Assembly: GCA_903940225.1 (NCBI GenBank)
Contig: CAJAKC010000007.1
Location: 1-64,000 of the forward strand
Source: an uncultured Microbacteriaceae bacterium
GTDB lineage: Bacteria; Actinomycetota; Actinomycetes; Actinomycetales; Microbacteriaceae
Direction of reading: 5' to 3'
Length of the DNA stretch: 64,000 nucleotides
In this document: in pieces, positions 1 to 9,188 of the stretch
Layout: each line of letters starts with the position of its first letter
Position numbering within the stretch: the stretch's first letter is position 1
Notes under the pieces: model-generated
What the model was told of the DNA's origin: nothing
What the model saw: the letters and a program-made list of their open reading frames with translations, nothing else
The model's database searches: none
Program-made: the position numbers and the translations under genes

Positions 1-185
<185 letters not shown>

Positions 186-309
186 TTACTTTCTATGTTT
201 TGTATAACGCTCGCGTCCACTTTGTGGTTCTTGATTGACGGTCGAGAACTGCGCACTCAGATCCAGTAATGGACACGTTTGAGTGCCGAAGACTGATAAA
301 TCAATAGTG
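186..309 (+). other. 23S-5S internal transcribed spacer
   Basis: About 124 bases between the 23S and 5S genes. It is AT-richer than the flanking rRNA. I see no tRNA and no open reading frame of note. It should be transcribed and removed during rRNA maturation; processing stems were not resolved by eye. Confidence 0.7.
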
Positions 310-426
310 TTTCGGCGGCCATAGCGGTGGAGAAACGCCCGGTAACATTCCGAACCCGGAAGCTAAGCCCACCTGCGCCGATGGTACTGCAGGGGAGACC
401 CTGTGGGAGAGTAGGACACCGCCGGA
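310..426 (+). rRNA. rrf: 5S rRNA
   Basis: A 117-base 5S gene. The 5' strand TTCGGCGGCCATAGCGG and the 3' strand ending GGACACCGCCGG form the terminal helix. Between them lie the conserved CCCGGTAACATTCCGAACC segment and GAAGCTAAGCCCACC. Ends are placed to within a few bases from the closing helix. Confidence 0.95.
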
Positions 427-435
427 CTTAATTTA

Positions 436-468
436 GACAATGGCCACCCCTATGGGGTGGCCATTGTC
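436..468 (+). terminator. Hairpin terminator after the rRNA operon
   Basis: A perfect 15-bp stem, GACAATGGCCACCCC at 436-450 and its reverse complement at 454-468, closed by a 3-base TAT loop. It begins ten bases after the 5S gene. The downstream tail (ATTTAAC) is only weakly T-rich, so it may be a strong-stem, short-tail terminator. It also separates the rRNA operon from the protein gene that starts at 486. Confidence 0.8.
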
Positions 469-485
469 ATTTAACAGGAGAATTC

Positions 486-2027
486 ATGAACGACGAGAAT
501 CGTCAGAGCGGGGACCGCGATCGCGGCCCGCGCAAGCCTGGCACTGGGCGCCCGAGTGGCGGCCGGCCTGCATCGGGCCGTCCCGGTGCGGGTAAGCCTT
601 CGGGCGACCGCAAACCGTACAGTCGCGACGGCAAGCCGGGTGACCGACCCGCGCGTCCCGCGAGGGATGGCGAACGCAAGCCTTATTCGCGCGATGGGAA
701 ACCTGCCGGCGAACGCAAGCCTTACTCGCGCGATGGGAAACCTGCCGGTGATCGTAAGCCGTGGAGTCGTGACGGCAAGCCCGCCGATGGCGAGTGGAAG
801 CCCTGGTCCCGCGATGGAAAGCCGGGCGAGCGACCCGCGCGTCCCGCGAGGGATGGCGAACGCAAGCCTTATTCGCGCGATGGTAAGCCTGCCGGTGATC
901 GTAAGCCGTGGAGTCGTGACGGTAAGCCCGCCGATGGTGAGCGGAAGCCCTGGTCCCGCGACGGCAAGCCGGGTGACCGACCCGCGCGTCCCGCGAGGGA
1001 TGGCGAACGCAAGCCTTATTCGCGCGATGGGAAACCTGCCGGCGAGCGCAAGCCATGGAGTCGTGATGGTAAGCCTGCCGACGGTGAGCGCAAGCCCTGG
1101 TCCCGCGACGGCAAGCCGGCCGACGGCGAGCGCAAGCCCTGGTCCCGCGACGGCAAGCCCGGCGCGGATCGCGGCGGCAGCGATCGTCCACGTCGTGATT
1201 TCGAAACGAACCCTCTGACTCCTTTTGAACTGAAGCGCCGTGAAGAGCGCGCACTGGAACCCGAGCTGGAACCACAGTTCACGGGAACCAACCTTGATCG
1301 AGCGGTTGTTCGCGATACGTCGACGCTCAACGAGGACAACAAGATCATTGTGGGTAAGCACCTCGAATCGGCAGCGTTCTTTGTCGATACCGACCCCGAG
1401 CGCGCACTTCAGCACGCTCTAGCGGCGAAGCGCCGGGCGTCGCGCCTTGCGGTCGTTCGCGAAACCGTGGGCATCATGGCGTATGTCACCGAAGATTTTG
1501 CTCTCGCACTTGCCGAGCTGCGCACCGCGGCCCGCATCTCGGGTTCGAATGAACAGATCGGTCTAATCATCGACTGCTTACGAGCCCTCGACCGTGCCGA
1601 GGAAGGCCTGAAGCTTGCCCGCGATTTCGATCGGACGACCCTGCCGCGTGAAGCACGAATCGACCTCGCCATTGTCTTGTCGGGGATTCGGCTGGATCGG
1701 GGCGAAACCGAGCGCGCTTTTGCTGAATTGCAGATTGCCGAGCTCGACCCGACGAACGCCACGATCGAGAGCGTTGGTCTGTTCGATGCAAACGCCGAGG
1801 TGCTCGAGGAGCTGGGGCGAACCGACGAAGCGGCGAAGTGGCGCAAATACGCCCGCATGACCGAGGCGCACTATGCGCCGGACGAAGAAATGACCATTAC
1901 GACGGAATACCTCGAACCGGATCCGTCGACTTTTGATGTGACCGAAGACAGTGACGAGGATGTCGTTGACGACATCGCGACTGTTGCGTCGGGTGAAGGC
2001 GAGGAGTCCGAGGAGAAGACTCCGTGA
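486..2027 (+). CDS. Repeat-rich basic protein with a TPR-like C-terminal half
   Basis: A 513-residue protein in three parts. Residues 1-42 are rich in G, R and P. Residues 43-226 are twelve imperfect copies of KP[YW]SRDGKP with linkers such as AGER, ADGER and DRPARPARDGER. Residues about 240-470 are helical and alanine-rich with alternating helix pairs, like a degenerate tetratricopeptide array (for example DPERALQHALAAKRRASRL). The tail is strongly acidic. The ATG follows AGGAG by five bases. The gene overlaps the next one by four bases and sits where a TPR protein precedes the HAD phosphatase and tlyA in other actinobacteria (from memory of Rv1691). The basic disordered arm suggests nucleic-acid or ribosome contact, but this is inference; the function is unknown. 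Confidence 0.85.
   Translation: MNDENRQSGDRDRGPRKPGTGRPSGGRPASGRPGAGKPSGDRKPYSRDGKPGDRPARPARDGERKPYSRDGKPAGERKPYSRDGKPAGDRKPWSRDGKPADGEWKPWSRDGKPGERPARPARDGERKPYSRDGKPAGDRKPWSRDGKPADGERKPWSRDGKPGDRPARPARDGERKPYSRDGKPAGERKPWSRDGKPADGERKPWSRDGKPADGERKPWSRDGKPGADRGGSDRPRRDFETNPLTPFELKRREERALEPELEPQFTGTNLDRAVVRDTSTLNEDNKIIVGKHLESAAFFVDTDPERALQHALAAKRRASRLAVVRETVGIMAYVTEDFALALAELRTAARISGSNEQIGLIIDCLRALDRAEEGLKLARDFDRTTLPREARIDLAIVLSGIRLDRGETERAFAELQIAELDPTNATIESVGLFDANAEVLEELGRTDEAAKWRKYARMTEAHYAPDEEMTITTEYLEPDPSTFDVTEDSDEDVVDDIATVASGEGEESEEKTP
612..1163 (+). repeat. Twelve in-frame KP[YW]SRDGKP coding repeats
   Basis: Tandem coding repeats with unit lengths of 13, 14 or 22 codons. The order is 22,13,13,14,22,13,14,22,13,14,14 and a final 10. 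This gives a higher-order pattern in which the long DRPARPARDGER-type linker recurs three times. Copies are close at DNA level, for example the shared block around CGCGATGGGAAACCTGCCGG. Copy number could therefore change by slippage or recombination without breaking the frame. Confidence 0.9.
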
Positions 2028-3010
2028 CCCCGCTCGACGGTGCGGACGTTCTTTTCGCTGACCTCGACGGTGTCATCTACGCGGGGGAGTCCGCGGTGCC
2101 GCACGCCGTCGATGCGCTCACGGATGCTGCTCGTTCCGTCCAGGTCGCATACATCACCAACAACGCATCGCGCACCCCCGAAAGTGTTGCGCAACACTTG
2201 CGCGACCTCGGGCTCACGCTCGACGCGTCCGACGTCGTCACCAGCCCGCAGGCGGCGGTAAAGATTCTCGCAACACTGGTACCCGCCGGCTCCACGATTT
2301 TGGTCGTCGGGGGCGACGGGCTCATCAGTGAAGTCACGGGCGCGGGGTTCCGCGTGACCGACTCCGCCACCGACAACCCGGCCGCGGTGATTCAAGGGTT
2401 CGCCCCGACCGTCGGCTGGGTCCATCTCGCCGAAGCGTCGTTCGCCCTGCACACCGGCATTCCGTGGGTTGCGACGAACACCGATTGGACGATTCCCGTT
2501 GCGCGCGGGGTCGCCCCCGGAAACGGCACGCTCGTTTCCGCTGTGCATCTCGCGGTGGGACGCCTTCCCGTCTTCGCGGGAAAGCCGGAACGCGCAATTT
2601 TCGATCTCGCAATAGAACGATTCGGCGCCCACAACGCGCTCGTCATCGGTGACCGACTCGACACCGACATTCTCGGTGCGAATCGCGCGGGTATGCGCAG
2701 CGCCCTCGTTCTGACGGGGATTGATGGGCCCAAACAGGTGCTTGCGGCGACCCCTGACCAGCAACCCACCTACATTCTTGGTGACTTGCGCGAACTGGCG
2801 AAACCGTACACGGAAGCGACCATCACGGAGAAGGGCGGGACGGTCGCGGTCGCGGTCGGCAAATCGGTTGTGACCATGACCGGCAACGTCGTCACCGCCC
2901 ACAAAAAGGGCAACAATTCGCTCGACCTGCTGCGTGCCGGTGCGACTGCCATTTACCGCTCGGGACTGCGAATCTACGGTCTCGACGTCGACCCCGCGAT
3001 ATATTCGTGA
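2024..3010 (+). CDS. HAD superfamily (class IIA) phosphatase
   Basis: A 328-residue NagD-like phosphatase of the haloacid dehalogenase family. Motif I is DLDGVIYAGE near residue 14, with the nucleophile Asp and the acid Asp two residues on. Motif II lies in AYITNNASRTPE near residue 45. Motif III/IV appears as AGKPERAIFD and VIGDRLDTDILGANRAGM near 190-220. Class IIA members dephosphorylate small sugar phosphates, pyridoxal phosphate or nucleotides; the substrate here cannot be told. The GTG start overlaps the upstream stop (GTGA), so translation is probably coupled. The last 60 residues, after the core, are less typical. Confidence 0.9.
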   Translation: MTPLDGADVLFADLDGVIYAGESAVPHAVDALTDAARSVQVAYITNNASRTPESVAQHLRDLGLTLDASDVVTSPQAAVKILATLVPAGSTILVVGGDGLISEVTGAGFRVTDSATDNPAAVIQGFAPTVGWVHLAEASFALHTGIPWVATNTDWTIPVARGVAPGNGTLVSAVHLAVGRLPVFAGKPERAIFDLAIERFGAHNALVIGDRLDTDILGANRAGMRSALVLTGIDGPKQVLAATPDQQPTYILGDLRELAKPYTEATITEKGGTVAVAVGKSVVTMTGNVVTAHKKGNNSLDLLRAGATAIYRSGLRIYGLDVDPAIYS

Positions 3011-3138
3011 GCATGGATAACGAGCAGAAACGCCCGACCGTGGAGCAGATCAACGAACTCCCGCTCGAGCAGCGCGCCGCGGCTTTTGCCGACCTCGAGC
3101 GTGCACTGCGTGATCGACTCGATGACCAGTCCCGCTGA
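3007..3138 (+). CDS. Small conserved-context protein, 43 aa
   Basis: A 43-codon reading frame beginning with a GTG that overlaps the HAD stop codon (GTGA); an in-frame ATG lies at 3013. The product begins MSMDNEQKRPTVEQINELP and continues with a charged, probably helical segment ending DDQSR. It overlaps the beginning of tlyA by 17 bases, so it sits tightly between two real genes with coupling-type overlaps on both sides. A short protein at this position also occurs in mycobacteria as I recall (Rv1693 between the HAD gene and tlyA). The function is unknown. Confidence 0.7.
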   Translation: MSMDNEQKRPTVEQINELPLEQRAAAFADLERALRDRLDDQSR

Positions 3139-3928
3139 GTTCCCCCGGCTAGACCTCGCCCTCGTTGAGCGTGGTCTGGCGGAATCGCGAACCAGGGCTG
3201 CTCGGCTCATTGATTCCGGCGATGTTCAGGTCGACGGCCGAATCATTTCCAAGCCGGGCTTCCGCGTCGGACCCGACTCGAACATCGATGTGACCGCGCT
3301 GACGCGCTGGGTTGCCCGATCGGCACTCAAGTTGCTCGCCGCGTGCGAACGATTCAACATCGACTATCGCGGTAGGTCCGTGCTCGATGTTGGTGCGTCC
3401 ACCGGCGGGTTCACCGAGGTCGCATTGTCGCGTGGCGCGGCACGGGTCGTTGCGCTCGATGTCGGGCACGACCAATTGCACCCGCGAATTCGTGACGATT
3501 ATCGCGTTGTCGTTCGCGAAGGCGTCAACGCGCGCATTCTGGTCAGTGACGAAGTCGAATCGTGGGGTGTGACACAAATCGATGACGTTGTCGTCGACGT
3601 CAGCTTCATCTCACTGACGCACATCATTCCGGCGCTGGTCGCCGCTCTCGGCAACGCATTCCGTTATGTCGTACTCGTGAAGCCACAGTTCGAAGTCGGG
3701 AAGGGCAACCTGGTCGACGGTGTCGTGCGGGATGCGGCGAAGAGAACCGCGGCGCTTGCCACCGTGTGTGAATCCCTCGCCGCAGCGGGCCTTCCCATCT
3801 CGGGCATCATGTCATCACCCATCGACGGCGAACACGGAAATCGTGAAGCGCTTGTGTACGGCGACTCCACAATGTCGTTGGATGCGGGAGAATGGAAGGA
3901 CCTGGTCGAATTGACGTGGAAGGAGTGA
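3122..3928 (+). CDS. tlyA: TlyA-type 16S/23S rRNA 2'-O-methyltransferase
   Basis: A 268-residue protein. An S4 RNA-binding domain covers residues about 5-65 (LDLALVERGLAESRTRAARL, then DVQVDGR). A FtsJ-like Rossmann methyltransferase follows: the SAM loop is VLDVGASTGGFTE near residue 85, then VVDVSFISL near 155 and LVKPQFEVG near 180. Family members methylate cytidines of 16S and 23S rRNA and set capreomycin sensitivity. The ATG at 3122 lies inside the preceding 43-aa gene and gives the usual N-terminus; an upstream in-frame start would add an unconserved extension. Neighbours match the classical tlyA-NAD kinase-recN order. Confidence 0.93.
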   Translation: MTSPAEFPRLDLALVERGLAESRTRAARLIDSGDVQVDGRIISKPGFRVGPDSNIDVTALTRWVARSALKLLAACERFNIDYRGRSVLDVGASTGGFTEVALSRGAARVVALDVGHDQLHPRIRDDYRVVVREGVNARILVSDEVESWGVTQIDDVVVDVSFISLTHIIPALVAALGNAFRYVVLVKPQFEVGKGNLVDGVVRDAAKRTAALATVCESLAAAGLPISGIMSSPIDGEHGNREALVYGDSTMSLDAGEWKDLVELTWKE

Positions 3929-3932
3929 GCAC

Positions 3933-4829
3933 ATGACGCGTTCGTTCCTCATCATCGCGCACACGGGTCGCCCAGCATCTTTGGATGCCGCAGTCGTGGT
4001 GGCCCGTCAACTTGCCGCGGCGGGCGTGCAGGCCGTGAGTCTTGACTCGCAACACCCGGCGCTGACCGCGACGTCCGACGTGACATTCCTGCAGCTGGAA
4101 AAAGACGTTCCCGCGGCCGACATTGAACTGGTCGTGTGCCTCGGTGGCGATGGAACAATCCTCAAAGCCGCCGAGATCATGCGCGGGTGCTCGGCCCCTC
4201 TACTCGGGGTCAATATGGGGCACGTCGGTTTCCTCGCCGAACTCGAAGTCGAAGACCTGGAATCGGTCGTCGCCCGAATCCTCGCGAAGGATTACACCGT
4301 CGATGAACGACTCACCCTCGACGTGATCGTCGAACTCGAGGGAAACACGGTCTTCGAAACCTGGGCGCTCAACGAAGCGAGTATTGAAAAGCTTTCCCGC
4401 GAGCGCATGATCGAGGTCGTCATCGCCATCGACGACCGCCCGATTTCCACGTTCGGCTGTGACGGGGTCATCCTGTCGACACCAACCGGGTCGACCGCCT
4501 ATTCATTCTCTGCGGGCGGACCCGTCGTCTGGCCCACCGTCGAAGCGCTCATCATGGTGCCGCTGTCGGCCCACGCACTTTTTTCGCGCCCGATGGTGAC
4601 AACCCCCGATTCGACCTTGACCGTCGACATTCTCGACCGAAACGGCGCATCGGGCGTTCTCTGGTGCGATGGTCGTCGCACCCACGTGCTGGCACCGGGG
4701 TCTCGGATCACCGCGCGACGGTCGGACACTCCCGTCCGTCTCGCACACACACATTCGGGTCCGTTCTCGCAACGACTCGTGCAGAAATTCTCATTGCCCA
4801 CCGAGGGGTGGCGCGGAAGTACCCGATGA
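3933..4829 (+). CDS. nadK: NAD kinase
   Basis: A 298-residue cytosolic enzyme that makes NADP from NAD with ATP or polyphosphate. The GGDGT motif occurs in VVCLGGDGTILKAAE near residue 70. The NE motif is in WALNEASIEK near 148, and the glycine-rich substrate loop is STPTGSTAYSFSAGGP near 180. Length and motif spacing are normal for the family. It starts four bases after tlyA and overlaps recN by four bases (ATGA), so it is part of a coupled operon. Confidence 0.95.
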   Translation: MTRSFLIIAHTGRPASLDAAVVVARQLAAAGVQAVSLDSQHPALTATSDVTFLQLEKDVPAADIELVVCLGGDGTILKAAEIMRGCSAPLLGVNMGHVGFLAELEVEDLESVVARILAKDYTVDERLTLDVIVELEGNTVFETWALNEASIEKLSRERMIEVVIAIDDRPISTFGCDGVILSTPTGSTAYSFSAGGPVVWPTVEALIMVPLSAHALFSRPMVTTPDSTLTVDILDRNGASGVLWCDGRRTHVLAPGSRITARRSDTPVRLAHTHSGPFSQRLVQKFSLPTEGWRGSTR

Positions 4830-6517
4830 TCAACGAGATTTCGATTCGCGACCTCGGGGTCATCAAGTCAGCCGTGCTTCGACTCACTCCTGGGTTCACC
4901 GCGGTCACCGGTGAAACCGGCGCGGGAAAAACCATGGTCGTCACCGCGTTGGGATTACTACTCGGAGAGCGCGCCGATTCTGGCGTCGTTCGCCACGACG
5001 CCAGTCGCGCCCAGGTTGACGGACGGTGGCGAATCGATTCGCCGGAAATCACCGCAGCGGTAGATTCCATCGGCGGGGTCGTCGAAGACGGTGAACTCAT
5101 CGTTTCGCGATCCGTCTCGAGTGAAGGCCGTTCCAAGGTCGTGATCGGCGGTGTCGCGTCTCCCGTGGGTGCACTCGGTGAACTCGGCGAGCACCTCGTC
5201 GCGATTCACGGGCAAAGTGACCAACTGCGACTTCGATCACAGACAGCACAGCGCGACGCAATCGACCGGTTCGCGGGCGAAGCCGTTCGCGGTGTTTTGC
5301 GTCAGTACCAAGAGGTATTCCGCCGCTGGACCGAGTCGGCGGCGCGACTCGAACAATTGACCCGCGATGCAGAGGCCCGTCGTCGCGAGGCTGATGAACT
5401 GCGCGCCGCGGTCGTTGAAATCGATGGGGTCCAACCCGTCGCGGGGGAGGACGAACGGCTCAAGTCGGTCATCGAACGACTGGCGAACAGCGACGACTTG
5501 CGCCGTGCCGCCCAGGAAGCACACGAAGCCCTGTCGGCCGCGGATTCGGAATTCGACGCCGTGTCGCTACTCGACAACGCGCGCAAGGCACTCGAGCGCG
5601 TGGTGGGGCACGACGCGACCATCGCGGCGCTCATCACGCAACTGACCGACGCATCGATTATCGTCCGTGACGCAGCGCAATCCGTGTCGCTGTATGCGAA
5701 CGGTCTCGACGTCGAGGGTGAGGACATCGAAACCGTTCAAGCACGCGTCGCCGTGATCAACGCGCTCGCCCGAAAGTACGGGCCAACCCTCGCCGATGTC
5801 TTGGAGATGTGGTCGACCGCGTCGGACCGACTGATGGAACTAGACCGAACCGGTGACGAAATTGGTGAGCTCACCGCGGTAGTCGAAGCCGACCACAGCG
5901 AACTCGAACGGCTCGCCGTCGCGGTCACCGCGGCTCGAACCGATGCGGCGACGCGCCTGTCACGCAACGTCACCGAAGAATTGCACCACCTCGCGATGCC
6001 CACCGCCGAGTTCGTGGTCGCCGTGTCCACGGGAACGGGATTTCACCTGCACGGCCGCGATACCGTCGACATGCTGTTGCGCCCGCACCCCGGCGGCGAT
6101 CCAAAGCCAGTGACCAAGACCGCCTCCGGCGGTGAATTGTCTCGCGTCATGTTGGCGATTGAGGTGGTTATCGCAGGAACAGACACCGTTCCAACCCTCG
6201 TCTTCGACGAGATTGACGCTGGGGTTGGCGGTTCCAGTGCGATTGAAATTGGTCGTCGACTGGCGCAACTCGCGGAAACGGCTCAAGTCATCGTGGTCAC
6301 ACACCTGCCACAAGTCGCCGCATTCGCGACCAATCATCTGCGCATCGTCAAAGACACCAGTGGCGAGGTGACCGAATCGACCATCACGGCACTCTCGGGT
6401 GAAGAACGCATCGAGGAGATGGCGAGACTGTTGTCGGGGACGGATTCCGACAACGCGCGGGCTCACGCGCGGGAAATGCTCGAATCTGCATCTCGTGGGC
6501 GTGGCGCGCACCGTTAA
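4826..6517 (+). CDS. recN: DNA repair protein RecN
   Basis: A 563-residue SMC-like ATPase of double-strand break repair. Walker A is TGETGAGKTMVV near residue 33. A central coiled-coil region runs from about 160 to 370. The ABC signature is TASGGELSRVMLAIE near 435 and Walker B is PTLVFDEIDAGVGG near 460. The ATG chosen at 4826 overlaps the NAD kinase stop (ATGA) and gives the standard start INEISIRDLGVI. No LexA-like box was recognised, and the gene appears to be co-transcribed with nadK rather than independently controlled. Confidence 0.95.
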   Translation: MINEISIRDLGVIKSAVLRLTPGFTAVTGETGAGKTMVVTALGLLLGERADSGVVRHDASRAQVDGRWRIDSPEITAAVDSIGGVVEDGELIVSRSVSSEGRSKVVIGGVASPVGALGELGEHLVAIHGQSDQLRLRSQTAQRDAIDRFAGEAVRGVLRQYQEVFRRWTESAARLEQLTRDAEARRREADELRAAVVEIDGVQPVAGEDERLKSVIERLANSDDLRRAAQEAHEALSAADSEFDAVSLLDNARKALERVVGHDATIAALITQLTDASIIVRDAAQSVSLYANGLDVEGEDIETVQARVAVINALARKYGPTLADVLEMWSTASDRLMELDRTGDEIGELTAVVEADHSELERLAVAVTAARTDAATRLSRNVTEELHHLAMPTAEFVVAVSTGTGFHLHGRDTVDMLLRPHPGGDPKPVTKTASGGELSRVMLAIEVVIAGTDTVPTLVFDEIDAGVGGSSAIEIGRRLAQLAETAQVIVVTHLPQVAAFATNHLRIVKDTSGEVTESTITALSGEERIEEMARLLSGTDSDNARAHAREMLESASRGRGAHR

Positions 6518-6556
6518 TTCGTCAATTGCTCGTTTTGAGAGATACAGTTAAATCCC

Positions 6557-8254
6557 GTGGTGAGGGATACAGATTTTGACCCGAAACGGGTTGTGACACG
6601 ACACATATTCGTGACCGGAGGAGTCGTCTCCTCACTCGGAAAAGGCCTCACCGCCGCGTCTCTGGGAAACCTCTTGACTCGACGTGGTTTGCGAGTCGTC
6701 ATGCAAAAGCTTGACCCATATCTGAACGTCGACCCGGGCACGATGAACCCGTTCCAACACGGAGAAGTCTTCGTCACCGATGATGGCGCCGAGACCGACC
6801 TCGACATCGGCCACTATGAACGCTTCCTCAACATCAACCTCGATCGTGCGGCGAACGTCACGACGGGGCAAATCTATTCGCGGGTGATTGAACGGGAGCG
6901 GCGCGGCGAGTACCTGGGAGACACCGTTCAGGTCATTCCCCACATCACCGACGAAATCAAACGTCGACTGCGACTTCAAGCAGACCTCAAGCCGACTCCC
7001 GATGTGATCATCACCGAGATCGGTGGAACCGTGGGCGACATTGAGAGCCAGCCGTTCATCGAGGCGGCACGCCAGGTTCGCCACGAACTGGGGCGCAAGA
7101 ACGTGTTCTTCGTTCACGTCTCGCTCGTGCCGTTCATGGGAGCGTCCGGCGAACAAAAAACCAAACCCACGCAGCACTCGGTTGCGGCGCTGCGTTCCAT
7201 CGGTATTCAGCCCGATGCGCTCGTGTTGCGGTCGGACCGGCCGGTTACCGCAGCGAACAAGCGCAAGATTGCGCTCATGTGTGATGTGGACGAGGACGCG
7301 GTCGTCAACGTCGTCGACGTCCCCTCGATTTACGACATTCCCGCGATGCTGCACTCGCAGGGACTCGACCAGTACATCGTCAACGAATTGCGATTCGAAA
7401 AGGCCGGCGAAGTCGATTGGAGCGGCTGGTCGGAACTGCTTGACACGGTCCACAACCCCAAGGGCACGGTTTCGATCGGGCTTGTCGGAAAGTACATCGA
7501 CCTTCCCGATGCTTATCTTTCGGTTACCGAAGCACTCAAGGCTGGTGGTTTCGCCAACGACGTTGCCGTCGACATCACGTGGATCCCGTCCGACACGTGC
7601 GAGACCCCCGAGGGTGCTGCCGAAGCCCTCGCCGACCTTGACGGGATTCTTGTGCCCGGCGGTTTTGGTGTGCGAGGGATTGAAGGAAAACTCGGTGCGT
7701 TGAAGTACGCGCGGGAAAACATGATCCCCACGCTGGGAATCTGCCTTGGGTTGCAGTGCATGGTCATCGAATACGCCCGAAACGTCGTGGGTTTGGCCGG
7801 CGCGTCCTCGAGTGAATTCGACCCCGACACGGAATTCCCGGTCATCGCCACGATGGCGGAGCAAGTGGACATCATCGCGGATGGCGACCTGGGCGGAACG
7901 ATGCGTCTCGGTTTGTACGAAGCGTCGCTGGCCAAGGGATCCGTCGCGGCTGCCGTTTACGGTGCGAAGAATGCGTTCGAGCGCCACCGTCATCGCTACG
8001 AAGTCAACAATCGTTTCCGCGACCAGATTGCGGCAGCCGGACTGTCATTCTCGGGAACGAGCCCGGACGGAAGTCTCGTAGAGTTCGTCGAGTTGCCCGC
8101 CGTTGTCCACCCGTATTACATCGCCACACAGGCGCACCCCGAACTTCGGTCACGACCGACCGATGCCCACCCGTTGTTTGCGGGACTCATTGCCGCTGCT
8201 CGCGAACGCCACACCTCGGACGTCCTCGACGTCGACTACGGCGACGGGCTCTAA
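6557..8254 (+). CDS. pyrG: CTP synthase
   Basis: A 565-residue enzyme converting UTP to CTP with glutamine and ATP. The synthase domain starts with [16 protein letters not shown] at residues 16-31 and carries [15 protein letters not shown]. The class I glutamine amidotransferase domain begins near 300; its nucleophile Cys is in [15 protein letters not shown] near 395, and the His-Glu pair is in AHPELRSRP near 535. GTG at 6557 is the likely start; a later GTG at 6593 would remove 12 residues and also fits the family. The 39-base gap from recN may hold a promoter, but I could not define one. Confidence 0.95.
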   Translation: MVRDTDFDPKRVVTRHIFVTGGVVSSLGKGLTAASLGNLLTRRGLRVVMQKLDPYLNVDPGTMNPFQHGEVFVTDDGAETDLDIGHYERFLNINLDRAANVTTGQIYSRVIERERRGEYLGDTVQVIPHITDEIKRRLRLQADLKPTPDVIITEIGGTVGDIESQPFIEAARQVRHELGRKNVFFVHVSLVPFMGASGEQKTKPTQHSVAALRSIGIQPDALVLRSDRPVTAANKRKIALMCDVDEDAVVNVVDVPSIYDIPAMLHSQGLDQYIVNELRFEKAGEVDWSGWSELLDTVHNPKGTVSIGLVGKYIDLPDAYLSVTEALKAGGFANDVAVDITWIPSDTCETPEGAAEALADLDGILVPGGFGVRGIEGKLGALKYARENMIPTLGICLGLQCMVIEYARNVVGLAGASSSEFDPDTEFPVIATMAEQVDIIADGDLGGTMRLGLYEASLAKGSVAAAVYGAKNAFERHRHRYEVNNRFRDQIAAAGLSFSGTSPDGSLVEFVELPAVVHPYYIATQAHPELRSRPTDAHPLFAGLIAAARERHTSDVLDVDYGDGL

Positions 8255-9157
8255 ATGCCGTCTGAGGTACTCGGCCTCGTAGAACGGTTCCTGCGCCATA
8301 CGGCGATGGAAAAGGGGCGGAGTGTCAACACGGTTTCCGCCTATCGACGTGACCTGGAACGGTGGGCCGCCCGATTGGGAACGCGGCGGCTGGAATCCGT
8401 GTCATCCGTCGACGTAACCGACCACCTCGCCGCACTGCGGACGGAGGGGCTCGCGTCGACATCAATCACTCGCGCGCTCTCGTCCATTCGCTCGTTTCAT
8501 CGATTCCTCGTCGCCGAAGGGCTTGCTGCGACCGATCCAACGGGTTCGGTGCTGGCGCTTGGCCGTACTCAACGCTTGCCGAAGGCGTTGACAATCGAAC
8601 AGGTCACCACACTGCTGGAATCAACCCCGACGGACAGCCCAACGGGATTGCGCGACCGCGCGTTGCTCGAATTGCTCTACGCGACGGGAGGCCGGGTCTC
8701 CGAAGTCGTCACTCTCGCGGTCGATGACGTTCGCCCCGACGAGGTGAGCGATGTCATTACCCTCACGGGAAAAGGGAACAAGCAACGGATTGTTCCGCTT
8801 GGAACGTTTGCTCGGGATGCCATCGACGCCTACCTCGTGCGAGGTCGTCCGGCTCTGATCACTCAGGGCCGTGGAACACCGATGCTGTTCCTCGGGGCGC
8901 GGGGTGGTCCGCTATCGCGCCAAAACGCTTTTCTCATCATTCGGGCGGCCGCCGAACGGGCGGGCATCACTCAAACGATTTCACCGCACACACTGCGGCA
9001 CTCGTGCGCTACTCACTTGTTGCGCGGTGGAGCGGACATCCGAGTTGTTCAAGAGATTCTGGGGCACGCCTCTGTTGCGACAACTCAGATCTACACACTC
9101 GTGACTCGCGACGCGCTCAACGAGGCGTACCGGACCTCCCATCCTCGTGCACACTAG
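8255..9157 (+). CDS. xerD: Tyrosine recombinase XerD-like
   Basis: A 300-residue site-specific recombinase that resolves chromosome dimers at dif. The N-terminal SAM-like core-binding domain spans residues 1-95. The catalytic set is visible: the first Arg in ATGGRVSEVV near 150, HTLRHSCATHLL near 250 with His and Arg, LGHASVATTQIYT near 275 with the second His and the nucleophile Tyr. The ATG follows the pyrG stop directly (TAAATG), so the two are coupled. Only one Xer gene is in view; whether a XerC partner exists cannot be seen. Confidence 0.93.
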   Translation: MPSEVLGLVERFLRHTAMEKGRSVNTVSAYRRDLERWAARLGTRRLESVSSVDVTDHLAALRTEGLASTSITRALSSIRSFHRFLVAEGLAATDPTGSVLALGRTQRLPKALTIEQVTTLLESTPTDSPTGLRDRALLELLYATGGRVSEVVTLAVDDVRPDEVSDVITLTGKGNKQRIVPLGTFARDAIDAYLVRGRPALITQGRGTPMLFLGARGGPLSRQNAFLIIRAAAERAGITQTISPHTLRHSCATHLLRGGADIRVVQEILGHASVATTQIYTLVTRDALNEAYRTSHPRAH

Positions 9158-9182
9158 ACGGCTAAGCGCCACAGGTTAGGAT
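9155..9182 (+). promoter_or_regulatory. Probable leaderless promoter of the parA-like gene
   Basis: A -10-like TAGGAT at 9177-9182 lies six bases before the ATG at 9189. With it, TAGACG at 9155-9160 (16-bp spacer) is a plausible -35. There is no Shine-Dalgarno sequence between the -10 and the ATG, so the transcript should start at or next to the start codon, as in leaderless mRNAs of actinobacteria. This is inferred from sequence alone. Confidence 0.5.
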
Positions 9183-9188
9183 TAACCC

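Noticed and set aside
612..1163. Regularly repeated DNA that might be taken for a CRISPR array
   Set aside because: Unit lengths are multiples of three codons, there are no unique spacers, the repeats are coding, and no cas genes are nearby.
471..1415. A 314-codon minus-strand frame and another at 484-1275 across the repeat tract
   Set aside because: They run antisense to the repeat-coding gene. The repeats keep several frames open at once. The products are low-complexity (ARIRLAF-type and RRGTRA-type repeats) and have no ribosome site or neighbour logic.
1871..2902. A 343-codon minus-strand frame under the HAD gene
   Set aside because: Shadow of the plus-strand codon pattern; no motif, no ribosome site, and it spans two real coupled genes.
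6632..7993. A 453-codon open frame antisense to pyrG
   Set aside because: It arises from GC-rich third codon positions in pyrG. Its translation resembles no family and pyrG is complete.
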